The notes below the pieces were generated by a model. That model searched no databases. It was not told where the DNA came from and saw nothing but the letters and a program-made list of their open reading frames with translations. The translations under genes and the position numbers were made by a program. From Pseudomonas fluorescens (lineage in GTDB: Bacteria; Pseudomonadota; Gammaproteobacteria; Pseudomonadales; Pseudomonadaceae), in assembly GCF_001307275.1 (NCBI RefSeq), contig NZ_CP012831.1, positions 4,394,501 through 4,458,500 of the forward strand: 64,000 nucleotides of DNA, written 5' to 3'. Of the stretch, positions 8,117-15,820 are shown piece after piece (position 1 is the first letter of the stretch; each line of letters begins with the position of its first letter).

Positions 8117-8722
8117 TCAGTCTGGCTCACACCCCTTCAACACCAACCGAATGATCGTCTGCGCCGCCGCTTCGTAATCCGCTTCATCCAGCTTCGCCTT
8201 GCCGGTCACGGCGCTGATCTGCCAGTCGAAGTCGGCATAGGTCTGGGTGGCGGCCCAGATGCTGAACATCAGGTGGTTGGGGTCGATGGGGGCGATCTGG
8301 CCGCGGTCGATCCAGGTCTGGATGCAGTCGATGTTGTGCCGGGCCTGGGCGTTGAGTTGTTCCACCAGATCGGGGCTCAGGTGGGGGGCGCCGTGCATGA
8401 TTTCGCTGGCGAAGACTTTCGAGGCGAAGGGCAGATCGCGGGAGATGCGGATCTTGGAGCGGATGTAATGGCTCAGCACCTCGCCGGGCACGCCGTCGGC
8501 ATTGAACGGGGTCGAGGCCTGGAGAATCGGCTCGATGATGCTTTCCAGCACCTCGCGGTAGAGGTTTTCCTTGGATTTGAAGTAGTAGTAGACGTTGGGT
8601 TTGGGCAGGCCGGCCTTGGCCGCGATGTCGCTGGTCTTGGTCGCGGCGAAGCCCTTGTCGGCAAATTCTTCGCTGGCGGCACGCAGGATCAATTCTTTGT
8701 TGCGCTCGCGGATTGTGCTCAT
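8117..8722 (-). CDS. TetR-family transcriptional regulator, RutR-like
   Basis: The 201-residue protein has an N-terminal TetR helix-turn-helix (residues about 8-56, ending KPNVYYYFKSKENLY). Its C-terminal domain resembles that of RutR (TetR_C_3), for example HGAPHLSPDL and the SIWAATQTYADFDWQ segment near residue 160. RutR proteins sense pyrimidine catabolites; in pseudomonads relatives sit near pyrimidine or purine degradation genes, but none is adjacent here. The ATG at 8722 is favoured over an upstream in-frame codon at 8761 because it gives the usual short N terminus. It is divergent from the DUF808 gene, 132 bases away. The ligand and targets are unknown. Confidence 0.88.
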   Translation of the reverse strand: MSTIRERNKELILRAASEEFADKGFAATKTSDIAAKAGLPKPNVYYYFKSKENLYREVLESIIEPILQASTPFNADGVPGEVLSHYIRSKIRISRDLPFASKVFASEIMHGAPHLSPDLVEQLNAQARHNIDCIQTWIDRGQIAPIDPNHLMFSIWAATQTYADFDWQISAVTGKAKLDEADYEAAAQTIIRLVLKGCEPD

Positions 8723-8854
8723 AAACCCAGGGGTTCCTTGCCTGTTCTGGCGGTGGCGCATGGTAGCACCGGCTTCGCGCGGCGCTCAAGAATGCCCCAA
8801 GGCGCCGCGGCTCGCGGTATGCTGCGCGGCATTATTATTCAAGGAGCCCCCTCC

Positions 8855-9769
8855 ATGGCTGGAAGCAGTTTGCTGGTACTGATCGACGACATCGCCACCG
8901 TGCTCGACGATGTGGCGCTGATGACCAAGATGGCCGCCAAGAAAACCGCCGGCGTGCTCGGCGATGACCTGGCGCTCAATGCCCAGCAAGTGTCGGGTGT
9001 GCGTGCCGAGCGGGAGCTGCCAGTGGTGTGGGCGGTGGCCAAGGGGTCGTTCATCAATAAATTGATCCTGGTGCCGTCGGCGCTGGCGATCAGCGCCTTC
9101 GTTCCTTGGTTGGTGACGCCCTTGTTGATGGTGGGCGGCGCCTATTTGTGTTTCGAAGGGTTCGAAAAACTTGCCCACAAGTTCCTTCACAGCAAGGCCG
9201 AGGACCAGGCCGAACATGCGCAACTGGTCGAGGCGGTGGCGGATCCGGCGGTCGATCTGGTGGCCTTTGAAAAGGACAAGATCAAGGGCGCGGTGCGCAC
9301 CGACTTCATTCTCTCGGCCGAAATCATCGCGATCACCCTCGGCACCGTCGCTGACGCAGCACTGACCCAGCAGGTGATCGTCCTGTCGGGCATCGCCATC
9401 GTCATGACCGTTGGCGTCTATGGTCTGGTGGCCGGGATCGTCAAGCTCGATGACCTGGGACTCTGGTTGACGCAGAAGCCAGGCCAGGCCGCCAAAAGCA
9501 TCGGCGGTGCGATCCTGAGGGCGGCACCCTACATGATGAAAAGCCTGTCGGTGATCGGCACTGCGGCCATGTTCCTGGTGGGCGGTGGCATCCTGACCCA
9601 TGGCGTGCCAGTGGTGCATCACTGGATCGAAGGCGTGGCAGCCAGTGCCGGTGGTGCCGGGTTTATCGTGCCGACGCTGCTCAATGCCGTGGCCGGGATC
9701 GTTGCCGGGGCGGCGGTGTTGGCGGGGGTGATGGTGGTCGGCAAGCTCTGGAAAGCGCTGAAAGGCTAA
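8855..9769 (+). CDS. DUF808 family inner-membrane protein (YedI-like)
   Basis: The 304-residue protein belongs to the DUF808/YedI family of multi-spanning inner-membrane proteins of unknown function. The N-terminal MAGSSLLVLIDDIATVLDD and VMTKMAAKKTAGVLGDDLALNAQ-type segments are characteristic. Hydrophobic segments occur near residues 70-100, 145-165, 175-200, 235-260 and 270-295. An AGGAG site lies nine bases upstream of the ATG. It is a single-gene unit divergent from the TetR gene; the long antisense frame across it is not a gene. No enzymatic motif is visible, and no function is proposed. Confidence 0.9.
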   Translation: MAGSSLLVLIDDIATVLDDVALMTKMAAKKTAGVLGDDLALNAQQVSGVRAERELPVVWAVAKGSFINKLILVPSALAISAFVPWLVTPLLMVGGAYLCFEGFEKLAHKFLHSKAEDQAEHAQLVEAVADPAVDLVAFEKDKIKGAVRTDFILSAEIIAITLGTVADAALTQQVIVLSGIAIVMTVGVYGLVAGIVKLDDLGLWLTQKPGQAAKSIGGAILRAAPYMMKSLSVIGTAAMFLVGGGILTHGVPVVHHWIEGVAASAGGAGFIVPTLLNAVAGIVAGAAVLAGVMVVGKLWKALKG

Positions 9770-9789
9770 GACTGGCAACCCATGACAAC

Positions 9790-9879
9790 TGTGGGAGCGA
9801 GCTTGCTCGCGATGAGGGCCTGACATTCAACATTTATGTTGTCTGACAGAGCGCTATCGCGAGCAAGCTCGCTCCCACA
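9790..9879. repeat. REP pair (REPIN)
   Basis: Inverted REP cores at 9790-9813 and 9856-9879 lie between the convergent DUF808 and mlaA-like genes. Confidence 0.9.
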
Positions 9880-9901
9880 GTGGGTTTGGGGTGGTCGAAA
9901 G

Positions 9902-10690
9902 TTACTCGGCGATCTGCAACTTGCGCGACTCGGTGTACACGTACCGCACCTTTTCATACTCGAACGGCGTGTTCAGTTGGCCATAACGGAAGCTGGTCTG
10001 GTAGCGCCTGTCCACGCCGCGCAGGAGCAGCAGTTCCGGGTGGTTGGAGCTGACTTCGGCGACGTTGAGGAAGTTGATCGCCGATTCGGCCGTGTAGTCC
10101 ACCAGCAGGCCAGAGGTGTCGCGCAGGTTCGACGGGCCGAAGATCGGCAGTACGAAATACGCGCCGCCTGGCACGCCATAGAAGCCCAGGGTCTGACCGA
10201 AGTCTTCGCTCTGGCGCGGCAGGCCCATGGCGGTGGCCGGGTCCCACAGGCCGGCGATGCCCACGGTGGTGTTGAGCAGCAGCCGCGCCGTGGTTTCCAT
10301 TGAACGCTTGCCCTTGAATTGCAGCAGGCTGTTCATCAGGTTCGGCACGTCCCCCAGGTTGTTGAAGAAGTTGCTGACCCCGGTGCGCACGAAGCCTGGG
10401 GTAATGTAGCGATAGCCATCGACGATGGGCAGGAAGACCCATTGGTCGAAGCGGTAGTTGAAGTGATAGACCCGGCGGTTCCAGGATTCCAGCGGGTCAT
10501 AGACGTTCAACGCGTTGAGGGTCGAGCGCTCGAACTCGCGCTGGTCCAGCCCCGGGTTGAACTTGAGTTTGGTCAGCGGTTCCTTGAAGCCGTCCGAATC
10601 CACCACCACAGGCGCGTTGGCTTTGCTGTTGTCGGCGTGGACCATGCCCGCACTCATTAACGCAGCGATAAGCAGCAGATATTTAGCCAC
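9902..10690 (-). CDS. mlaA: MlaA/VacJ-family phospholipid-transport protein
   Basis: The 262-residue protein matches MlaA (VacJ), which in E. coli removes mislocalised phospholipid from the outer leaflet of the outer membrane. Family motifs include DPLESWNRRVYHFNYRFDQ near residue 65, ITPGFVRTGVSNFFNNLGDVPN and GLPRQSEDFGQTLGFYGVP. An N-terminal Sec signal (MAKYLLLIAALMSAGMVHA) is present, but no lipobox Cys, so lipid anchoring is not supported. The start is a GTG at 10690, behind a GGAG site, and overlaps the 3' end of the upstream hydrolase by eight bases, implying coupling. Pseudomonads often have another VacJ copy, so this may be a paralogue with a specialised role. Confidence 0.88.
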   Translation of the reverse strand: MAKYLLLIAALMSAGMVHADNSKANAPVVVDSDGFKEPLTKLKFNPGLDQREFERSTLNALNVYDPLESWNRRVYHFNYRFDQWVFLPIVDGYRYITPGFVRTGVSNFFNNLGDVPNLMNSLLQFKGKRSMETTARLLLNTTVGIAGLWDPATAMGLPRQSEDFGQTLGFYGVPGGAYFVLPIFGPSNLRDTSGLLVDYTAESAINFLNVAEVSSNHPELLLLRGVDRRYQTSFRYGQLNTPFEYEKVRYVYTESRKLQIAE

Positions 10691-11981
10691 GGAAAAACTC
10701 CAGCATGGCGTCGCTGTTGACGCGGTAGTTAAGGTTGCCGCAGTGGCCGCCCAGTGGATAAACCGTCAGGCGATCGCCAAAGGTCTTGCGCAGGAAGCCC
10801 AGGTCGCCCGGGCCGAGAATGACGTCGTCGGCATTGTGCATGACGGCAATCTTCGGGCTGTCGTGCAGGTAATCCTTCAGCGCGTACAGGCTGACTTGGT
10901 CGACCAGTTGCAGCAGGCTGCCGCCGTCGGTGCGTGCGCGCCACATCGGGATCACCTGCTCGGTGAGGTAACAGTCGAAATCGCATTGCAGCGCACGCTT
11001 GAGGAACGGCGTCAGGCTGGTGCTTTCGGTAATCGGGAACTTGGGTGGGATGATCAGGCCGCGACGGTTGATCAGGTCCGAGGTGAACGCGATGTCGGCT
11101 GCCGAGAAACGGAACGAGGTGCCGATCAACATCGCCATCTGTTCATTGCTCAAGTGCTGCTTGGACTGTTGGAAGTCGTAGAGCAGGGCGTCGTTGAGGT
11201 CGATGTAGCCTTTTTGCTGGAAGTAACGGGTCAGCTTGTTCAGTACCAGTTCATAGAAGGTCGTGGTGCTGTTGATGCCCTTGACCTCGGTCTGGACCAG
11301 TTTGTCCAGGTTGGTGATCGAGGTGTAGAGGTTCACCGGCGGGTTCAGCAGCAGCACTTTCTTGAAATTGAAGCTGCGCCGGGTTTCGTCCAGGTGGGCG
11401 ACAAAGGCCGCATCCAGGGCGCCGAGGCTGTAGCCGGTCAGGTAGTACTCGGTCACTGGCAGCTTGGGGTTCTGCGCGCGCACGGCCTGCATCACCCGGT
11501 ACATGTCCTCGGCGTCTTCCTTGGAAATGCCCGGCGTGGCAAAGCGCGACGCGGCACTCATGAAGTCGAAACTGGTGGGCGAGGACAACTGCACCACGTG
11601 GTAGCCGGCCTTGTAGTAGAGGCGCTTGAGGTATTCGTTGAGGGTGCTGTCGTAGCGCGCACCGGTGCCGGCGATCAGGAAGATCAGCGGCGCGGGCTTG
11701 TCCTGGGTAGCCATGCGGTAGGTGAGGCTTTTAACCGGCCAGAAGTTGTCCGGCAGGATGAACTCGCGTTCCGGGCGCAGGGTCAGGCTGTGGTCGGCCT
11801 GATTGATGTCTTCGATCAGCGGCAGCTCCGGACGCAGGTCCGGCGGCGTGGTGGCGATGGTCGCCTCGAACGGGTTGGTCAAGGGGTAGCCATAGCTGGC
11901 GGCGTCAATATCTGCCGCCAGCGCGGACGCACTCAGGATAAGGCCGCCGAGGAGGGCAGCGAAGCGCAAGGAACGGAGCAT
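10683..11981 (-). CDS. Exported alpha/beta-hydrolase-fold protein
   Basis: The 432-residue protein starts with a clear signal peptide (MLRSLRFAALLGGLILSASALA). The nucleophile elbow GYSLG, inside YYLTGYSLGALDAA near residue 172, the acidic segment NADDVILGPGD near residue 386 and the late GGHCGN His form a plausible Ser-Asp-His triad. Homologues are sometimes labelled serine/threonine protein kinase, but no kinase motif is visible. It is the first gene of a pair with the MlaA-like gene and overlaps it by eight bases. A periplasmic lipase or esterase acting on envelope lipid, linked to phospholipid trafficking, is an inference; the substrate is unknown. Confidence 0.8.
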   Translation of the reverse strand: MLRSLRFAALLGGLILSASALAADIDAASYGYPLTNPFEATIATTPPDLRPELPLIEDINQADHSLTLRPEREFILPDNFWPVKSLTYRMATQDKPAPLIFLIAGTGARYDSTLNEYLKRLYYKAGYHVVQLSSPTSFDFMSAASRFATPGISKEDAEDMYRVMQAVRAQNPKLPVTEYYLTGYSLGALDAAFVAHLDETRRSFNFKKVLLLNPPVNLYTSITNLDKLVQTEVKGINSTTTFYELVLNKLTRYFQQKGYIDLNDALLYDFQQSKQHLSNEQMAMLIGTSFRFSAADIAFTSDLINRRGLIIPPKFPITESTSLTPFLKRALQCDFDCYLTEQVIPMWRARTDGGSLLQLVDQVSLYALKDYLHDSPKIAVMHNADDVILGPGDLGFLRKTFGDRLTVYPLGGHCGNLNYRVNSDAMLEFFRG

Positions 11982-12405
11982 GACTGGATCCCTTAGAGGA
12001 AGGTGCCGAATGAAGTTCGCAGCCTATGACCACCGAAGCGGAGCCAAGTGCCATGACGGGCACAAAACAGGCACGGACGGGGCGCGATAGTAGCGGGACG
12101 ATACACGGTCATGCGCAGTGGCGGCTAGTTATCTGGCATTTACCGGATTTGGCCTGCAAATCTCACGTGTGAGAAAGCGCAAATTGCCCGGAAACAGTAG
12201 CTGGCGTTCTGATGTCGTTTCTCGTTGCCTCGACGTCGCAGACAGAGCAGGTTGCGGAACGGCACAGGTTGATGATCAATCCTGTCAGTACTCCACTGGC
12301 GTTCAGACCGGTTTGAGGGCGAGCGTGATGGGGGCGCTGAGCATCATAACTATACGTTGACGCCGCCCGACATCCGTCGGGCGCAGCACTTTCGGGGAAG
12401 TAACG
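11982..12405. other. 424-base intergenic region with an inverted repeat and a leader hairpin
   Basis: No gene is supported here. TCTCAC-GT-GTGAGA forms a short inverted repeat at 12161-12174, which could be an operator. CGCCCGA-N6-TCGGGCG at 12364-12383 forms a hairpin that ends 22 bases before the binding-protein start codon and just ahead of its GGGGAAG ribosome-binding site. The rest holds the divergent promoters, which I could not pin down. Confidence 0.5.
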
Positions 12406-13260
12406 ATGAAGATGCGACGACTCTTGGGCGCAGGTGCCGCACTGGTACTGGCCGTCAGTTCCACCTTGGCCAGCGCCGAAACCAAAACCCTGAGCATCGG
12501 TTACGTTGACGGCTGGTCCGACAGCGTCGCGACCACCCACGTGGCCGCCGAAGTGATCAAGCAAAAACTCGGTTATGACGTGAAGCTGCAAGCGGTCGCG
12601 ACCGGGATCATGTGGCAAGGCGTGGCCACCGGCAAACTCGATGCGATGCTGTCGGCCTGGCTGCCAGTGACCCACGGCGACTACTGGACCAAGAACAAGG
12701 ATCAAGTGGTCGATTACGGCCCCAACTTCAAGGACGCAAAAATCGGCCTGATCGTGCCGGAGTACGTCAAGGCCAAGTCGCTCGAGGATCTCAAGACCGA
12801 CGACTCCTTCAAGAAGCGCATCGTCGGCATCGACGCCGGTTCAGGCGTGATGCTCAAGACCGAACAGGCAATCAAGGATTACGACCTGACCGGTTATCAA
12901 CTCAAGGCCAGTTCCGGCGCCGGCATGATCGCCGAGCTGACCCGTGCCGAGAAGAAAAACGAATCCATCGCGGTCACCGGTTGGGTGCCGCACTGGATGT
13001 TCGCCAAGTGGAAACTGCGCTTCCTGGAAGACCCGAAAGGCGTCTACGGCGCGGCTGAGACTGTAAACAGCATCGGCAGCAAGGAGCTGGGCACCAAGGC
13101 CCCGGAAGTGGCCGAGTTCCTGAAGAAATTCCAGTGGGCGTCGAAAGACGAGATCGGCGAAGTCATGCTGGCGATCCAGGAAGGCGCCAAGCCGGACGCC
13201 GCTGCCAAGGACTGGGTCGCCAAGCACCCGGACCGCGTGAAGGAGTGGACCGGCAAGTAA
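12406..13260 (+). CDS. Glycine-betaine/choline-type ABC transporter substrate-binding protein
   Basis: This 284-residue periplasmic protein has a signal peptide ending LASAE near residue 25 and matches the OpuAC/ProX family for quaternary ammonium compounds. Aromatic residues likely to form the cation box are in GYVDGWSDS, GIMWQGV, LSAWLPVTH and VTGWVPHWMFAKW. No ATPase or permease gene is adjacent and a rho-independent terminator follows, so it is an orphan binding protein that presumably serves a transporter encoded elsewhere; this is the pattern of the pseudomonad Cbc system, whose several binding proteins share one permease complex. The ligand (betaine, choline, carnitine or another) cannot be read from the sequence. 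Confidence 0.9.
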   Translation: MKMRRLLGAGAALVLAVSSTLASAETKTLSIGYVDGWSDSVATTHVAAEVIKQKLGYDVKLQAVATGIMWQGVATGKLDAMLSAWLPVTHGDYWTKNKDQVVDYGPNFKDAKIGLIVPEYVKAKSLEDLKTDDSFKKRIVGIDAGSGVMLKTEQAIKDYDLTGYQLKASSGAGMIAELTRAEKKNESIAVTGWVPHWMFAKWKLRFLEDPKGVYGAAETVNSIGSKELGTKAPEVAEFLKKFQWASKDEIGEVMLAIQEGAKPDAAAKDWVAKHPDRVKEWTGK

Positions 13261-13285
13261 TTAGCCTGGTTTGACTGTTCCGAAG

Positions 13286-13315
13286 CCGCATGACGTTGTG
13301 TCATGCGGTTTTTTT
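13286..13315 (+). terminator. Rho-independent terminator after the binding-protein gene
   Basis: CCGCATGAC and GTCATGCGG form a 9-bp stem with a five-base loop, followed by seven T. Confidence 0.92.
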
Positions 13316-13348
13316 GTGCCTGCAATTCCTGGGTTCTACACCGAGCCC

Positions 13349-13452
13349 TGTGAGAGCAAGGCTTGCCCGCGATGGCATCGCCTAGGTCTCAAGTTCAAGC
13401 GAGGTGCCTGCATCGCGGGCAAGCCTTGCTCCCACAGAGGCTCGCTCCCACA
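13349..13452. repeat. REP pair of a variant family plus a REP fragment
   Basis: The arms at 13349-13373 and 13412-13436 carry the variant core GAGCAAGGCTTGCCCGCGAT. A half-core of the common family (CTCGCTCCCACAGG) is appended at 13440-13453, so two repeat types meet here. Confidence 0.85.
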
Positions 13453-13581
13453 GGGGGGATTACGAGAAATGTGCGGGAAACTGGCAAAACCGTCATGTCG
13501 TTCTAATACTAAGGTCGTCTGGAACCTGGCCTTGAGCCGCATAGAGTAGAGTCGTTCCAATTAAATCTGTGCTGCGAGGAT

Positions 13582-13589
13582 AAAAACAA
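13582..13589 (+). promoter_or_regulatory. Possible Hfq/Crc (CA) motif at the yjcH start
   Basis: AAAAACAA fits the AAnAAnAA catabolite-activity motif bound by Hfq-Crc in pseudomonads. It lies exactly between the GAGGA ribosome-binding site and the ATG of yjcH, where binding would block translation. Confidence 0.45.
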
Positions 13590-13900
13590 TGAACGACAGC
13601 ATTTACCTCTCGATTCAAAACAGCCCGCGCTTCAAGGAGCTGGTGAGAAAAAGGGAAAAGTTCGCCTGGATTCTCTCGGCGATCATGCTTGGGCTGTATT
13701 CCGGCTTCATTCTTCTGATCGCCTACGGGCCACACATTCTCGGGGCCAAGATCACGCCTGAGTCCACCATCACCTGGGGTATTCCCATCGGTGTCGGCCT
13801 GATTGTCTCGGCCTTCATCCTGACCGGCATCTACGTGCGGCGCGCCAACGGCGAGTTTGACGACCTGAACAATGCGATTCTCAAGGAGGCTCAGCAATGA
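13589..13900 (+). CDS. yjcH: DUF485 membrane protein YjcH, partner of ActP
   Basis: The 103-residue protein has two transmembrane helices (about residues 26-48 and 62-84) and the DUF485 pattern, including the RFKELVRKREKFAW segment. It is the usual small partner encoded before the acetate symporter ActP; its exact role is unsettled. The next gene, actP, overlaps its stop by four bases (ATGA), so the pair is a coupled operon. A GAGGA site precedes the ATG. In pseudomonads this pair is usually under acetate-responsive two-component control and catabolite repression; here only a CA-type motif is visible in support. Confidence 0.93.
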   Translation: MNDSIYLSIQNSPRFKELVRKREKFAWILSAIMLGLYSGFILLIAYGPHILGAKITPESTITWGIPIGVGLIVSAFILTGIYVRRANGEFDDLNNAILKEAQQ

Positions 13901-15555
13901 TCCGGCGTCTACTGGCTCTATTGAGCATCGCAGCGTTCGCACCAGGCGCCTGGGCGGCTGACGCCCTGACCGGTGCCGTGCAGAAACAACCCCTCAACGT
14001 CGCGGCTATCCTGATGTTCGTGGCCTTCGTCGGCGCGACTTTGTACATCACCTACTGGGCGTCCAAGAAAAACAACTCGGCGGCCGACTACTATGCGGCC
14101 GGCGGCAAGATCACCGGTTTCCAGAACGGCCTGGCAATCGCGGGCGACTACATGTCGGCGGCGTCCTTCCTGGGCATTTCCGCGCTGGTGTTCACGTCCG
14201 GTTATGACGGCCTGATCTACTCCATCGGCTTCCTGGTGGGCTGGCCGATCATTCTGTTCCTGATCGCCGAGCGCCTGCGTAACCTGGGTAAGTACACGTT
14301 TGCCGATGTGGCGTCCTATCGCCTGGGCCAAACCCAGATCCGTACCTTGTCTGCCAGCGGTTCGTTGGTGGTGGTGGCGTTCTACCTGATCGCGCAAATG
14401 GTCGGTGCCGGCAAGCTGATCCAACTGCTGTTCGGCCTGGACTACCACGTTGCGGTGATCCTGGTGGGTATCCTGATGTGCCTCTATGTGCTGTTCGGCG
14501 GCATGCTGGCCACCACATGGGTGCAGATCATCAAGGCGGTCTTGCTGCTGTCGGGTGCTTCGTTCATGGCGTTGATGGTCATGAAGCACGTCAACTTCGA
14601 CTTCAACATGCTGTTTGCCGAAGCGGTGAAGGTTCACCCTAAAGGCGAGGCGATCATGAGCCCCGGCGGCCTGGTGAAGGATCCGATCTCGGCCTTCTCC
14701 CTGGGTCTGGCGCTGATGTTCGGTACCGCTGGCCTGCCGCACATCCTGATGCGCTTCTTCACCGTGAGCGACGCCAAGGAAGCGCGCAAGAGCGTACTGT
14801 ATGCCACCGGCTTCATCGGTTACTTCTATATCCTGACCTTCATCATCGGCTTCGGCGCGATCCTGCTGGTCAGCACCAACCCGGCCTTCAAGGACGCGGC
14901 AGGTGCCTTGCTGGGCGGTAATAACATGGCAGCGGTGCACCTGGCCAACGCCGTGGGCGGCAGCATCTTCCTGGGCTTCATCTCGGCGGTAGCCTTTGCC
15001 ACCATCCTGGCGGTAGTGGCGGGCCTGACCCTGGCCGGTGCCTCGGCGGTGTCCCATGACCTGTATGCCAGCGTGATCAAGAAAGGCAAGGCCAACGAGA
15101 AGGACGAGATTCGCGTCTCGAAAATCACCACCATCGCCCTGGCGGTGCTGGCGATCGGCCTGGGTATCCTGTTCGAGAAGCAGAACATCGCGTTCATGGT
15201 GGGCCTGGCGTTCTCCATCGCGGCGAGCTGCAACTTCCCGGTACTGCTGCTTTCGATGTACTGGAAGAAGCTGACCACCCGTGGCGCCATGATTGGCGGT
15301 TGGCTGGGCCTGGTCAGTGCCGTGGGCCTGATGATCCTCGGCCCGACCATCTGGGTACAGATCATGGGTCACGAGAAGGCGATCTTCCCGTATGAATACC
15401 CGGCGCTGTTCTCGATGGCCATTGCGTTCGTCGGCATCTGGTTCTTCTCCATCACCGACAAGTCGGCTGAAGGCGCAAACGAACGGGCGCTGTTCTTCCC
15501 GCAGTTCGTGCGTTCGCAGACTGGCCTGGGGGCGAGTGGGGCGGTTAACCATTGA
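13897..15555 (+). CDS. actP: Cation/acetate symporter ActP
   Basis: This 552-residue sodium/solute symporter family (SSS) permease imports acetate and other short monocarboxylates. It has a cleavable-looking N-terminal signal (MIRRLLALLSIAAFAPGAWA), which is typical of ActP, followed by about 13 transmembrane segments. The family region SAADYYAAGGKITGFQNGLA at residues 63-82 and GTAGLPHILMRFFTV near residue 275 are clear. It overlaps yjcH by four bases and is closed by a strong terminator. Imported acetate would feed the citrate synthase and TCA genes that follow in the window, although those are separate transcription units. Confidence 0.96.
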   Translation: MIRRLLALLSIAAFAPGAWAADALTGAVQKQPLNVAAILMFVAFVGATLYITYWASKKNNSAADYYAAGGKITGFQNGLAIAGDYMSAASFLGISALVFTSGYDGLIYSIGFLVGWPIILFLIAERLRNLGKYTFADVASYRLGQTQIRTLSASGSLVVVAFYLIAQMVGAGKLIQLLFGLDYHVAVILVGILMCLYVLFGGMLATTWVQIIKAVLLLSGASFMALMVMKHVNFDFNMLFAEAVKVHPKGEAIMSPGGLVKDPISAFSLGLALMFGTAGLPHILMRFFTVSDAKEARKSVLYATGFIGYFYILTFIIGFGAILLVSTNPAFKDAAGALLGGNNMAAVHLANAVGGSIFLGFISAVAFATILAVVAGLTLAGASAVSHDLYASVIKKGKANEKDEIRVSKITTIALAVLAIGLGILFEKQNIAFMVGLAFSIAASCNFPVLLLSMYWKKLTTRGAMIGGWLGLVSAVGLMILGPTIWVQIMGHEKAIFPYEYPALFSMAIAFVGIWFFSITDKSAEGANERALFFPQFVRSQTGLGASGAVNH

Positions 15556-15577
15556 TGTAGCGATAAGAGCTTGAAGA

Positions 15578-15610
15578 AATACCCCGGTCGAGAGGCCGGG
15601 GTATTTTTTT
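15578..15610 (+). terminator. Rho-independent terminator after actP
   Basis: AATACCCCGG pairs with CCGGGGTATT around a short loop, followed by a T tract. Confidence 0.93.
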
Positions 15611-15642
15611 GTGCCGGGTTTAAGGGGGCCAGGGCTGCCGTC

Positions 15643-15706
15643 ATCGCGAGCAAGCTCGCTCCCACAGGGGATTGGGTTCCAGTGTGGGAGCGAGCTTGCT
15701 CGCGAT
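15643..15706. repeat. REP pair (REPIN), compact
   Basis: Inverted REP cores lie at 15643-15666 and 15683-15706 with only 16 bases between them, between the convergent actP and gltA genes. Confidence 0.9.
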
Positions 15707-15747
15707 GGCGCCAGTCCGGCCGCCACTGCATAAAAGGAGGCACAAAC

Positions 15748-15787
15748 AAAACAGCCCCCGCTCTTATATAAGAAGCGGGGGCTGTTT
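15748..15787 (-). terminator. Terminator of gltA, likely bidirectional
   Basis: A 13-14 bp stem (ACAGCCCCCGCT / AGCGGGGGCTGT) is flanked by A and T runs on both sides. It lies 34 bases past the gltA stop codon. Confidence 0.92.
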
Positions 15788-15820
15788 CAATGCAGCTTGG
15801 GACCTATCGCAAGGCAGGTC

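Noticed and set aside
10683..11981. Serine/threonine protein kinase label for the exported hydrolase
   Set aside because: No kinase glycine loop, HRD or DFG motif is present; the GYSLG elbow and late Asp and His fit an alpha/beta hydrolase.
12163..12705. Minus-strand frame in the region upstream of the betaine-type binding protein
   Set aside because: It overlaps the signal peptide and the start of a clear family gene and has no domain signature.
13918..15726. 602-codon antisense frame opposite actP, beginning in a REP
   Set aside because: Its N terminus is REP-encoded and its body is the antisense of actP.
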